Assembly (NCBI GenBank): GCA_964516055.1
Contig: CAZEYK010000004.1
Coordinates: 1-41,597, forward strand
Source of the DNA: JABIEQ01 sp964516055
Lineage (GTDB): Bacteria; Patescibacteriota; Patescibacteriia; Magasanikbacterales; UBA922
DNA length: 41,597 nt
Direction: 5' to 3'
Shown here: positions 1-7,429 of the stretch, piece after piece
Position numbering within the stretch: position 1 is the stretch's first letter
Layout of the letters: each line of letters starts with the position of its first letter
Translations under genes and position numbers: made by a program
Notes under the pieces: generated by a model
The model's database searches: none
The model's input: only the letters and a program-made list of their open reading frames with translations
What the model was told of the DNA's origin: nothing

Positions 1-11
1 AATACGAGTAT

Positions 12-1070
12 ATGAACTATATCCTATTATTTCTTCTTGCTACAGCACTATCTTGGATACTAACATGGAAAATAAAAAATATCATGATCCATCATAGGAT
101 CATTGATAAAGCAAAAACAGAAACAAGAAAAATCCATATAAAGAGTACTGCCCTAGGTGGTGGTCTTGCAATCTATCTCACCACCGCTATAGTACTTAGT
201 ATATTGTATAGCACACAAGTTATTGGGGATGTCATTGGACTGCGGCAACTCATAGGAATGGTGTTGGGTGGGGGTGTTATTATGGGAGGGGGAATTCTTG
301 ATGATAAATATCGGCTCAAAGCACGCTGGCAATTAGTGTTTCCTATTATTGCGTCACTTATTATCATTGTCTCAGGTATCGGCGTGAATATTATTACCAA
401 TCCATTTGGTGGAACAGTAAATCTTGCCGGATTAGTTGTTCCTGTAGACGGATTTGGAAACATCGTGTTTTTTGCTGATGTGCTTTTATTTATTTGGCTC
501 ATGACCATGATGTTTACCACCAAGCTTCTTGATGGACTCGATGGGTTAGTAACAGGAATTGTGCTCATTGGAGCGGTGGTCCTCTTTTTTTTAAGTTTAC
601 AAGAACAATGGTACAATCCAGATGTTGCCTATCTTGCTATTATTTTTGCCGGGGCATGTCTTGGTTTTTTGAAATGGAACTGGTTTCCTGCAAAAATATT
701 TTTAGGAGAGGGGGGCAGTTTATTTGCGGGGTTCATGCTCGCCATTATTGCTATCATGTCAAGTGGAAAAATTGCCATTGCATTACTTGTTATGGGATTC
801 CCTATGCTTGATATGGCACGAGTTATTATTCGCCGTATCCAAAAACACAAACCAATATTTGAAGGCGACAACGAACATCTTCATTTCAAATTATTACACT
901 CTGGATTAAATCAAAAGCAAGCCGTCCTGTTATTTTATACCATATCATTATTATTTGGTACCACCGCGCTATTTCTTCAAAGTCATCAACAAATTATTGC
1001 CTTATTACTTTTAGGTATTTTGATGCTGCTAATAAGCCTATGGTTTTCACTAAAAGAACAACACACGTAA
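12..1070 (+). CDS. WecA/TagO/MraY-like polyprenyl-phosphate sugar-1-phosphate transferase
   Basis: Integral membrane enzyme of the glycosyltransferase-4/MraY superfamily. It should transfer a sugar-1-phosphate (for example GlcNAc-1-P) from a UDP-sugar to undecaprenyl phosphate, the first lipid-linked step of a surface glycan. The 352-residue length and about ten hydrophobic segments fit the family. Family signatures are DDKYRLKARWQL (DD at residues 97-98), KLLDGLDGL (171-179), FLGEGGS (230-236) and the cytoplasmic HLHFKLL (289-295). Two usual residues are changed: the Asn pair before DGLDG is absent, and the GD of the FxGDxGS motif is GE. HLHFK is more WecA/TagO-like than MraY-like. The ATG is preceded by T and has no Shine-Dalgarno site. 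A DUF192 gene follows after 3 nt. Confidence 0.85.
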   Translation: MNYILLFLLATALSWILTWKIKNIMIHHRIIDKAKTETRKIHIKSTALGGGLAIYLTTAIVLSILYSTQVIGDVIGLRQLIGMVLGGGVIMGGGILDDKYRLKARWQLVFPIIASLIIIVSGIGVNIITNPFGGTVNLAGLVVPVDGFGNIVFFADVLLFIWLMTMMFTTKLLDGLDGLVTGIVLIGAVVLFFLSLQEQWYNPDVAYLAIIFAGACLGFLKWNWFPAKIFLGEGGSLFAGFMLAIIAIMSSGKIAIALLVMGFPMLDMARVIIRRIQKHKPIFEGDNEHLHFKLLHSGLNQKQAVLLFYTISLLFGTTALFLQSHQQIIALLLLGILMLLISLWFSLKEQHT

Positions 1071-1073
1071 TAT

Positions 1074-1565
1074 ATGGATACAAAAGAAATGCTTCCTAAA
1101 AAAGCAAAGATAAAAAAAACACATGCCATATTGCTCGTCGCAATTTTGCTCGGGCTGGGTATTTCAACATTTTTGCAACACCGATGGTCAGATGCCGTTA
1201 TTGAGCTCAAAGGAGAACCACTCTATGTCCTTGTTGCAAAAAATGGCTATCAACTACACAAAGGGTTGGGGAAGAGAACAGATCTTGGTGATTTTGATGG
1301 GATGCTATTTCTCTTCGCAGGGGAAAACAAACGTCCTGGTATTGTCATGAGAGATATGCAATTTCCTCTTGATATTATTTGGATTCAGCGAGGAATAGTA
1401 ATAGATATCGCCCCCAATGTACCAATAGAGCCGGGAAAAGAAGAACAAGATCTTATCCCATATTACCCACGTACAACGGCAAATATCGTACTAGAGCTTC
1501 CTGCGGGTTGGGTAGATCAGCACGAACTCAAAATAGGGGACACGCTTACGGTACTTGATGAATAA
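1074..1565 (+). CDS. DUF192 family protein with N-terminal membrane anchor
   Basis: A 163-residue protein. A basic N-terminus is followed by one hydrophobic segment (about residues 17-34), then a DUF192 domain. Visible DUF192 features are the GMLFLF segment, the PLDIIWI strand, the YYPRTTANIVLELPAG stretch and a final KIGDTL. The domain's biochemical role is not established; such proteins are usually secreted or membrane-anchored. It starts 3 nt after the preceding membrane transferase, so the two are co-transcribed. The start has no ribosome-binding site and T at -1. Confidence 0.85.
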   Translation: MDTKEMLPKKAKIKKTHAILLVAILLGLGISTFLQHRWSDAVIELKGEPLYVLVAKNGYQLHKGLGKRTDLGDFDGMLFLFAGENKRPGIVMRDMQFPLDIIWIQRGIVIDIAPNVPIEPGKEEQDLIPYYPRTTANIVLELPAGWVDQHELKIGDTLTVLDE

Positions 1566-1597
1566 CCTATAAAACTAGGCTACACACAGCAAAGCCA

Positions 1598-1626
1598 TTG
1601 ACTTTTGAAAAAAGGTGAGGTATAGT
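1598..1626 (+). promoter_or_regulatory. Predicted sigma-70 promoter for rplU
   Basis: TTGACT (1598-1603) and TATAGT (1621-1626) are separated by 17 nt, a near-consensus vegetative promoter. Transcription should start near 1633, giving a leader of about 70 nt before rplU. Confidence 0.75.
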
Positions 1627-1639
1627 ATTGCCGTTTCCC

Positions 1640-1668
1640 GTTGTCCCTTGTTGCACCTTGCGGACAAC
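1640..1668 (+). promoter_or_regulatory. Leader hairpin upstream of rplU
   Basis: GTTGTCC (1640-1646) and GGACAAC (1662-1668) form a perfect 7-bp stem with a 15-nt loop inside the predicted rplU leader. Ribosomal protein leaders often bind their own product, and an L21 leader RNA is known in Firmicutes. Equivalence here is only a guess. Confidence 0.4.
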
Positions 1669-1705
1669 ACTAATTACTTCATTATATAAATCTATAAATT
1701 AACGT

Positions 1706-2020
1706 ATGTTTGCTGTTATTGAAACAGGTGGAAAGCAGTATCTGGTACAACCAGGACAAACCATCACTATAGAAAAACTTGAGGCTGAACCAGGACAAGC
1801 TATCACCTTTGATAAGGTATTGCTTACCGCAGATAAGGAAGGTATTGCCGTAAATGTTGGTACCCCATACCTTAGCGGAGTAGCAGTAACTGCTGTCGTT
1901 GAAGAACAAAAACGAGACAAAAAAGTTCGTGTGGTAAAATACAAACCAAAAATTCGATACAAAAAAGTATTTGGACACAGACAACATCTTACTCGCGTCA
2001 AAATTACCGACGTAAAATAA
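1706..2020 (+). CDS. rplU: 50S ribosomal protein L21
   Basis: A 104-residue protein matching bacterial L21 over its full length. It starts MFAVIETGGKQYLV and ends with the basic RYKKVFGHRQHLTRVKI segment typical of the family. It is a structural component of the large ribosomal subunit, bound to 23S rRNA. It is transcribed from its own promoter through a hairpin-containing leader and closed by an intrinsic terminator. The usual neighbour rpmA (L27) is not next to it. The start AACGTATG has no Shine-Dalgarno site. Confidence 0.97.
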   Translation: MFAVIETGGKQYLVQPGQTITIEKLEAEPGQAITFDKVLLTADKEGIAVNVGTPYLSGVAVTAVVEEQKRDKKVRVVKYKPKIRYKKVFGHRQHLTRVKITDVK

Positions 2021-2023
2021 TAC

Positions 2024-2056
2024 AAAAAACTGACCATACTATTGGTCAGTTTTTTG
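2024..2056 (+). terminator. Intrinsic terminator after rplU
   Basis: ACTGACCA (2029-2036) and TGGTCAGT (2043-2050) form an 8-bp perfect stem with a 6-nt loop, followed by a T run (2050-2055). An upstream A run makes it potentially bidirectional. Confidence 0.85.
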
Positions 2057-2084
2057 TTAACAAACGTTGAACAATAAGTATAAT
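2057..2084 (+). promoter_or_regulatory. Predicted promoter for the candidate ncRNA
   Basis: A perfect TATAAT lies at 2079-2084. The best -35 is TTAACA at 2057-2062 (16-nt spacer); TTGTTA at 2054-2059 (19-nt spacer) is an alternative. It lies just downstream of the rplU terminator, so it would start an independent transcript near 2091. Confidence 0.55.
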
Positions 2085-2090
2085 AATTGC

Positions 2091-2297
2091 AACGGCTTCG
2101 TATGTGGTTTTTCAAAAGGAGGAGAAACGCCTCCTCCCCATGATCCCAACACTGCAAACAGAGTTTTTCCCCTTACATCCCACCACAACTCTGGCCAGGA
2201 CCCCTCCAATACGTGGGGAAGGAGAAACACATACGAAGTCTTCTCCTTATCATATAAAAAATAACCATGTCTTTTTGTCAGACATGGTTATTTTTTT
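2091..2297 (+). ncRNA. Candidate structured non-coding RNA (~200 nt), family unknown
   Basis: No convincing protein is encoded here, yet the segment is framed by a promoter and a terminator and folds in nested fashion. The outer stem pairs 2096-2106 with 2228-2238 (11 bp perfect, extendable by one G-U and one G-C). The middle stem pairs 2131-2139 with 2215-2224 (one bulge). The inner stem pairs 2159-2165 with 2187-2193 (7 bp). A competing local hairpin pairs 2118-2124 with 2131-2137, so the middle strand has two mutually exclusive partners. A long rod with a terminal stem resembles 6S RNA in size, but no 6S, SRP, tmRNA or RNase P signature was recognised. A minus-strand transcript cannot be excluded. 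Confidence 0.45.
2261..2297. terminator. Bidirectional terminator (candidate ncRNA / recR)
   Basis: ATAACCATGTCT (2261-2272) pairs perfectly with 2280-2291 (12 bp, 7-nt loop). T runs follow on both strands. It ends the plus-strand candidate RNA and overlaps the last codons of the minus-strand recR gene. Confidence 0.85.
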
Positions 2298-2887
2298 ATT
2301 CTATTTGTGAGTGCGCTGCTTAGCGTGATTTCATCAGCATATCGCAGATCACTCCCCATGGGAAGTCCTCGCGCAAGCCGGCTTACCGTCACAGACGTCT
2401 CTCTTTTTTTAATTTGCCCTTCCAAAAACATCATGGTCGTTTCTCCCGCCATATCCGGGCTCAATGCTAAAATGACCTCTACTGGTCGTTCTTGTTCAAT
2501 GCGAGTAAGTAATTCTTGAATTTTTAAATATTTCAATGCTTTTTCCGGATCACCAGTAATTGTTCCACGCAATACATGATACTTTCCTTTATATTCATGA
2601 ATTGCTTCAATAGCTTGAACGTCTTGTGGTTCAGACACCACACAAATAATTCGTCTATCCCGTTGATTATTTGCACAAATGGCACATGGAGATTGATCAG
2701 AAAAATTCCAACACACTTGACAACTTTTTATTTTTTCAATCAACTCCTTGAGTGCCAGGGTTAACTCCGCAACGTCCTTCTTTCCCGATTTGAGCAAATA
2801 AAACACAAATCGCTCAGCAGAACGTTTGCCAACAGTCGGGAGACGAGAAAACGCCTTGATAAGATGTTCTATTGGATCAGAGTACAT
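2288..2887 (-). CDS. recR: Recombination mediator protein RecR
   Basis: Works with RecF/RecO in loading RecA at gaps. From the MYSDPIEHL start the protein is 199 residues, the usual RecR length. Visible parts are the helix-hairpin-helix with LPTVGKRSAERF, the four-Cys zinc finger (CQVC...CAIC), the Toprim strand IICVVSEPQDVQAIE, and the C-terminal RLARGLPMGSDLRYADE. The segment after YHVL, normally close to SPLDGIGP, is replaced by a divergent TGDPEKALKYLK stretch. An in-frame upstream Met at 2920 exists, but 2887 fits the family and has T at -1. It forms a minus-strand group with ybaB, as in many bacteria. Confidence 0.93.
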   Translation of the reverse strand: MYSDPIEHLIKAFSRLPTVGKRSAERFVFYLLKSGKKDVAELTLALKELIEKIKSCQVCWNFSDQSPCAICANNQRDRRIICVVSEPQDVQAIEAIHEYKGKYHVLRGTITGDPEKALKYLKIQELLTRIEQERPVEVILALSPDMAGETTMMFLEGQIKKRETSVTVSRLARGLPMGSDLRYADEITLSSALTNRIKK

Positions 2888-2900
2888 AAAGAGGGAAAAT

Positions 2901-2910
2901 AGCCAATAGT
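2901..2910 (-). repeat. CTATTGGCT intergenic word upstream of recR
   Basis: ACTATTGGCT on the minus strand, 14 nt upstream of the recR start. It is one copy of a word that recurs in intergenic DNA of this window (see 3306-3328, 6218-6228, 11224-11257, 12997-13006, 20423-20444). Confidence 0.5.
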
Positions 2911-2941
2911 GAGGAGTCAAAAGTTATTAAAGAATCTACGT

Positions 2942-3295
2942 TTATCTATATAAAGATTCTCGATATTTATAAAGCATACGTAGAATCTCAGTAAGTAAAG
3001 AAGAAAGAGAAATATAAACTTCATCATGTATAAAAGATAACTGTTTAGAGATAAGAAGTTGAGTTTCAATTTCTGTAGCAGAGCCAAAAGCAATAGTAAT
3101 AAAATGTGCATTATCTCGTTTCGTTTTTCTGGCATATCCTTCCGCAATGTTTGAAGGAATAGAAATAGCAGCTCTCCGAAGTTGTGAAGACAATCCAAAT
3201 TTTTCATCAGAGGGAAATATTTTTGTTACTGTATATATTTCATATACAAATACCATTGATTTTTGCCAAACAATAAGATCTTTATATGTTTTCAT
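2942..3295 (-). CDS. Four-helix bundle protein (23S rRNA intervening-sequence type)
   Basis: 117 residues from MKTYKDLIVW. The family hallmarks are present in order: the DLIVWQKSM opening, FGLSSQLRRAAISIPSNIAEGYAR (residues about 40-63), and GSATEIETQL near residue 80. Such all-helical proteins are encoded both within 23S rRNA intervening sequences and as free genes in Patescibacteria; their function is unknown. This copy lies between ybaB and recR. The start at 3295 is chosen because it is preceded by a purine-rich GAAGGGGGGGT tract and T at -1; an upstream in-frame ATG at 3316 is less likely. Confidence 0.85.
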   Translation of the reverse strand: MKTYKDLIVWQKSMVFVYEIYTVTKIFPSDEKFGLSSQLRRAAISIPSNIAEGYARKTKRDNAHFITIAFGSATEIETQLLISKQLSFIHDEVYISLSSLLTEILRMLYKYRESLYR

Positions 3296-3305
3296 ACCCC
3301 CCCTT

Positions 3306-3328
3306 CTATTGGCCATGAACTATTGGCT
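3306..3328. repeat. Two adjacent CTATTGGCY words
   Basis: CTATTGGCC (3306-3314) and ATGAACTATTGGCT (3315-3328) stand side by side between ybaB and the four-helix bundle gene. The 14-nt word recurs exactly at 11244-11257. Confidence 0.55.
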
Positions 3329-3333
3329 AATAA

Positions 3334-3630
3334 CTATGAAAGTCCAGGAATTCCTGGCAATCCACCCATTTCTTTCATTTTCATTGCCATCGTACGTTGC
3401 ATTTTTTTAAGCGCATCTTTGTGAAGTTCTTTGATAAGAGATTCAAGTTTGTCTTTTTTGGTTGGGGTAAGCAAATTTTCATCAATAGCGAGCCCCGTAA
3501 GATCAAGGTTCCCATTCATAGTAAGAACAAGACCATTTTTATTTACCGTCACAGATTCTTCAGAAAGTGCGCTTTGGAGTTGTTTTGCTTGATCACGAAT
3601 GTCTTTAAATTGTTTGAGTTTACTCAGCAT
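3334..3630 (-). CDS. YbaB/EbfC family nucleoid-associated protein
   Basis: A 98-residue protein starting MLSKLKQFKDIRDQAKQLQ. It has an amphipathic N-terminal helix, a central beta region (VTVNKNGLVLTMNGN) and a C-terminal helix ending in Met/Gly/Pro-rich MGGLPGIPGLS, typical for YbaB. Members form dimers that bind DNA. Genes of this family commonly sit next to recR, as here with one inserted gene. It has its own predicted promoter upstream (3664-3691). Confidence 0.88.
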   Translation of the reverse strand: MLSKLKQFKDIRDQAKQLQSALSEESVTVNKNGLVLTMNGNLDLTGLAIDENLLTPTKKDKLESLIKELHKDALKKMQRTMAMKMKEMGGLPGIPGLS

Positions 3631-3663
3631 AAAAAGAAAATTACGATAATAGTAAGTGGCTAG

Positions 3664-3691
3664 AGTATAACAAGGGAGAAGAAAAAATCAA
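3664..3691 (-). promoter_or_regulatory. Predicted promoter for ybaB
   Basis: On the minus strand TTGATT (3691-3686) and TATACT (3669-3664) are 16 nt apart, with TGT directly before the -10 (extended -10 form). Confidence 0.6.
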
Positions 3692-3700
3692 GTAAGATTA

Positions 3701-5116
3701 TTATTGTTGGGGAGCAATACCAGCGTCTCCAAATTGGGTTTCTAAGTTTCTATAACTTGCCCGTTGAGCATCAAAAAATACTTTCACCACACCTGTTGGA
3801 CCATTTCTATGCTTGGCAATATGAATTTCTCCAAGGTGGCGTTCATCTGGGGGAATATCTTCCTCACGGTAGTTTCTGTCAGCTGATTTTCGATAAATAA
3901 ACATGACAATATCGGCATCTTGCTCAATACTTCCAGAATCACGCAAGTGAGAAAGTTTTGGAATTGCTGGCTTACTTTGCTCAACAGCACGAGACAGCTG
4001 AGACAAACAAATAACAGGGACATTAAGTTCACGAGCAATAAGTTTTAATCCACGACTCATCTCTGCAACTTCTTGCACACGGTTTTGGTTTCCACCGCTT
4101 TTTGACGGATTCATAAGCTGCAAGTAATCAATAATCATCAGATCAATGCCATGTTCAGCCTGAAGCCGTCGTGCTTTGGTACGTATCTGCAAAATATTTT
4201 GTCCAGGAGTATCATCAATAAATATTTTTGCCTCAGACAGCAATCCCATAGCATGTCCAATACGAGGAAAATCATCACTATCGGGTTTATCAGACAAATT
4301 TCCTGTTCGAAGCTTCCACAAATCAACTCCCGCTTCTGCACAAAGTAAACGATCCACAAGCTGTTCTTTGCTCATCTCAAGAGAAAAGAGAGCTACCTTC
4401 GCTTTTCCGCGAATAGCCGCATGTCGGGCAAAATCAAGCGCGAGAGACGTCTTCCCGACGGCAGGACGAGCAGCCAAAATAACCAAATCAGATTTTTGAA
4501 ATCCAGCAAGTAAACTATCTAACTGATGAAAACCCGTAGTAATTCCACGAAGCTGTCCACGCTCACGGTGTAATTTGTCCATTCGTTCAAACGCATTATC
4601 AAGAATAGACCGAACCGGAGTAAAGGTTTGGCGAAGATGTTTTTGGGTAATACTAAATAAAAGTTGTTGCGCCTCGTCGAGCACGGCGGTTACATCGTCA
4701 TGTCGTTCATCATAGCCAAGGCGAGTAATTTCACTGGCAGCTTTCAATAGCTTTCTGTGCGTAGATTTTTTTCGAACAATAGAAGCATATTCCGCAATAT
4801 GGGCCGAAGTAGGAGTGGTATTAGATAATTGTACCAAATAGGCACGTCCTCCAACATCAGTTAATTTTCCGAGTTCTTCTAGTCTATTTCCAAGCGTCAA
4901 GACATCAATAGGTTCATTGCGTTGATACAGTTCAAGCATGATGTCATAGATAATCTGATGAGAAATTTTATAAAAACCATCAGACTCGATCATGTCCACA
5001 ATCTTAATCATCGATTCCTTATCAATCAAAATAGAACCCAAAAGAGACATCTCGGCTTCAAGGTTATGTGGTGGAATACGGATGGTATCCATGGATTGTG
5101 GTATGGTCATATCCAT
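3701..5116 (-). CDS. dnaB: Replicative DNA helicase DnaB
   Basis: Hexameric 5'-3' replication-fork helicase, about 471 residues. The N-terminal domain opens with IPPHNLEAEMSLLGSIL. The C-terminal RecA-like ATPase has Walker A ARPAVGKTS, the SLEMSKEQL segment, Walker B IDLMIIDYLQL, and the H4/arginine-finger region SQLSRAVE...RDSGSIEQDADIVMFIYR. No intein is visible. I choose the ATG at 5116 (MDMTIPQ) because it has T at -1 like other genes here; an ATG at 5140 would add eight residues. It is divergent from the methyltransferase gene, sharing the 5117-5258 promoter region. Confidence 0.96.
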   Translation of the reverse strand: MDMTIPQSMDTIRIPPHNLEAEMSLLGSILIDKESMIKIVDMIESDGFYKISHQIIYDIMLELYQRNEPIDVLTLGNRLEELGKLTDVGGRAYLVQLSNTTPTSAHIAEYASIVRKKSTHRKLLKAASEITRLGYDERHDDVTAVLDEAQQLLFSITQKHLRQTFTPVRSILDNAFERMDKLHRERGQLRGITTGFHQLDSLLAGFQKSDLVILAARPAVGKTSLALDFARHAAIRGKAKVALFSLEMSKEQLVDRLLCAEAGVDLWKLRTGNLSDKPDSDDFPRIGHAMGLLSEAKIFIDDTPGQNILQIRTKARRLQAEHGIDLMIIDYLQLMNPSKSGGNQNRVQEVAEMSRGLKLIARELNVPVICLSQLSRAVEQSKPAIPKLSHLRDSGSIEQDADIVMFIYRKSADRNYREEDIPPDERHLGEIHIAKHRNGPTGVVKVFFDAQRASYRNLETQFGDAGIAPQQ

Positions 5117-5219
5117 AAGTGTAGCGGTATAGTAGCTCATGATGCGTACTTTTCAAAATGAACATGTGGCTATCGTGTGAGGAAGGTGTGTACAGGTCAT
5201 AGCATATATGGGAAGATAG

Positions 5220-5249
5220 TTGAAATATAGCCACATTTTTGGCTATACT
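5220..5249 (+). promoter_or_regulatory. Promoter with overlapping palindrome for the methyltransferase gene
   Basis: TTGAAA (5220-5225) and TATACT (5244-5249) are 18 nt apart. A perfect inverted repeat, TATAGCCA (5226-5233) and TGGCTATA (5240-5247) with a 6-nt centre, fills the spacer and overlaps the -10, an operator-like position. The ATG follows the -10 by only 9 nt, so the mRNA should have almost no leader. Confidence 0.65.
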
Positions 5250-5258
5250 AAGACCACT

Positions 5259-6197
5259 ATGAAACATATCATCTACAAATCAGAAAAAGAAAAAAATGGG
5301 ACAACCAACATTGCCGAGTGTGCCTTAGGATGCAAGCAACATAGTACAAATAAACATATTTGGCTTTGTTATGCAAAAAACATGGGAGAACTTGCCAAAG
5401 AGGAAGCCAAACATCATGATGAAGACGATGAAGACCCTGTGACCGTCCATCAACTCAATGCCTGGAGAAATACCTATTATCACCAGCATATTACCAATAC
5501 ATTGATGAATATAGCAAAGGGGAGTCATCTGTTAGAAATTGGTGCTGGCAGTGGTAATGACGCAAAACCACTATTTCCCGAGTATTATCTTACACTTACC
5601 GACGTATCATCAAAAACACTCAACAGAACCTATCATCGGTTACAACAATCAGGAGCTCCTATAGAGGATATCCAGTTTATCGCTTGCGACGGGGAGCACT
5701 TGCCATTTGCAGATAATCAGTTTGGGGGTGTATTTATGGTGGCAACATTTCATCATTTTGAGCATCCTGAACGAGGAATCAACGAAGTTCATCGTGTACT
5801 GACTTCGGGGGGAACAGTTATCCTTGGTGTAGAACCAAACAAAACCTATTTCAAACTCATTCATATATTTCAACATATTTTATTCAAACTTACCCACACC
5901 GACACGGAGCATATTTCAAAAGCCGATGCTGAAATGGAAGGATTCTCATATAAAGAGCTTACCAAATTGATAGATACAAAAAACTGGCAAGAGATAGACA
6001 TAAAACCCATGTGGTTTCTAACGGGATTTTTACATTACAAAAGTGAGTTTCTCTACCGCGCATTCAAACTCAAAAAACGCATTACCATTCCACCATCTAT
6101 TGAAAAAATAGTTGTTGCGCTTGATGAATTTCTTTTCAAACTGCCAGGTATCAAACATCTTTGCTGGCATTGGATCATCTTCGCCAAAAAAAAATAA
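5259..6197 (+). CDS. Class I SAM-dependent methyltransferase
   Basis: 312 residues from the ATG at 5259. The Rossmann-like core shows motif I LLEIGAGSGN (about residues 90-99), the acidic strand LTLTDVS, FIACDGEHLPFADNQF, then MVATFHHFEHPERGINEVHRVL and GGTVILGVEP, the pattern of Methyltransf_11 enzymes. The substrate is unknown. Placement at the head of a glycosyltransferase locus suggests a sugar or lipid-carrier substrate, by inference only. The longer open frame starting TTG at 5220 overlaps the promoter and is not the likely start. Confidence 0.85.
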   Translation: MKHIIYKSEKEKNGTTNIAECALGCKQHSTNKHIWLCYAKNMGELAKEEAKHHDEDDEDPVTVHQLNAWRNTYYHQHITNTLMNIAKGSHLLEIGAGSGNDAKPLFPEYYLTLTDVSSKTLNRTYHRLQQSGAPIEDIQFIACDGEHLPFADNQFGGVFMVATFHHFEHPERGINEVHRVLTSGGTVILGVEPNKTYFKLIHIFQHILFKLTHTDTEHISKADAEMEGFSYKELTKLIDTKNWQEIDIKPMWFLTGFLHYKSEFLYRAFKLKKRITIPPSIEKIVVALDEFLFKLPGIKHLCWHWIIFAKKK

Positions 6198-6217
6198 CGT
6201 AACAGAAAAAATTGTCT

Positions 6218-6228
6218 CTATTGGCTAT
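6218..6228 (+). repeat. CTATTGGCTAT word upstream of the GT4 gene
   Basis: CTATTGGCTAT lies 11 nt before the ATG at 6239. It is a copy of the recurrent intergenic word. Confidence 0.5.
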
Positions 6229-6238
6229 CAACTTTCCC

Positions 6239-7429
6239 ATGAAAATTTGCATTATCAACAACATCTACCCACCATACAACCGTGGTGGTGCCGAACAAGT
6301 TGTTATCAAAACAATTCAAGGATTACAGCACGCTGGTCATGACGTTGTCCTTATTACAAGCTCTCCAAAAGGGGACGAGTTTGCCAAAGAACACGGGATA
6401 ACGATTTATCGCGTTAAACCATTAAATATTTTTTTCTATACCAATTTACATCACTATCCGGTGTTTCTTCGTGCCGTATGGCATGTGTTGGATACGTTCA
6501 ATATTTCTGTTGCCAAAAAAGTACAAAAAATATTGACGAAAGAACAACCCGATGTTGTCCATACACACAACCTTATGGGATTGAGTTTTTTGATTCCTCG
6601 TGTCATAAAAGCGCAAGGAATTCGGCACATACATACGGTGCATGATGTACAACTCGTAGAACCAAGTGCCATGATTATCAAAGAAAAAGAACACGCCTGG
6701 CGATACAATAGTCCATTCACCACTATATATTCTTTGATCATGAGTACTCTCATGGGTTCTCCTCACGTTGTCATTTCACCATCACAATTTCTCAAAGATT
6801 TTTATCAAAAACGGGGATTTTTCACGCATTCAGAGATGTACATTATCCGCAATCCCATGACGTTTGATTTGCAAAAACAACCAACAAAAACAGCCAACAA
6901 AAAAACAACGCAGTGTTCCTTTCTCTATGTTGGCCAAGTAGAATTTCACAAGGGGATTGATAGTTTAGTTGACGCATTTTCTTCATTCAAAGAAAAGAAC
7001 GTCTCGTTGCACATAGTGGGGGATGGATCAAAACTCGACATGTTAAAAGAAAAAGCAAAACACCAACACAACATTCATATTCATGGCAAAGTGCCTCATG
7101 ACGAACTACCAAAATTGTTTTCAGATAGTGATGTTACCATCGTTCCCTCATTGTGTTATGAAAATTCTCCCACAGTTATTTTTGAAAGTTTTGCGTTTGG
7201 TATTCCTGTCATCGCCAGCAACATTGAAGGAATTGCTGAACTTATTGTTGAAGGAGAAAACGGGTTTACCTTTACCGCAGGAGATGCTAGTGCACTTACA
7301 CAAAAAATTGAGTGGTGTATAGATCACAAAGCACAAATTGCCACAATGAAACAAAAAACGAGCGCATCGCTCGTTGGGTTATCTATTGATTCGTACATAA
7401 AAGCACTCATGTCTCACTATCGATCATAA
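6239..7429 (+). CDS. GT4 family glycosyltransferase (GT-B fold)
   Basis: 396 residues from MKICIINNIYPPYNRGGAEQ. The N-terminal GGAEQVV loop and the C-terminal ENSPTVIFESFAFGIPVI segment (EX7E motif, about residues 307-315) identify a retaining GT4 enzyme that adds a sugar from a nucleotide donor. VGQVEFHKGIDSLVDAF marks the start of the donor-binding domain. No signal peptide is seen, so it is cytoplasmic. Its end overlaps the convergent membrane protein gene by 13 nt. This start has C at -1, one of three exceptions to the -1 T rule. Confidence 0.9.
   Translation: MKICIINNIYPPYNRGGAEQVVIKTIQGLQHAGHDVVLITSSPKGDEFAKEHGITIYRVKPLNIFFYTNLHHYPVFLRAVWHVLDTFNISVAKKVQKILTKEQPDVVHTHNLMGLSFLIPRVIKAQGIRHIHTVHDVQLVEPSAMIIKEKEHAWRYNSPFTTIYSLIMSTLMGSPHVVISPSQFLKDFYQKRGFFTHSEMYIIRNPMTFDLQKQPTKTANKKTTQCSFLYVGQVEFHKGIDSLVDAFSSFKEKNVSLHIVGDGSKLDMLKEKAKHQHNIHIHGKVPHDELPKLFSDSDVTIVPSLCYENSPTVIFESFAFGIPVIASNIEGIAELIVEGENGFTFTAGDASALTQKIEWCIDHKAQIATMKQKTSASLVGLSIDSYIKALMSHYRS

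Noticed and set aside
2091..2297. SRP RNA, tmRNA or RNase P RNA
   Set aside because: No GGAAGCAGCC-like SRP tip, no tRNA-like GTTCGAATC arm and no GAGGAAAGTC of RNase P.
2067..2310. Two short plus-strand frames in the rplU-recR gap
   Set aside because: Low-complexity translations with no conserved feature; both run through the stems of the proposed RNA and into its terminator.
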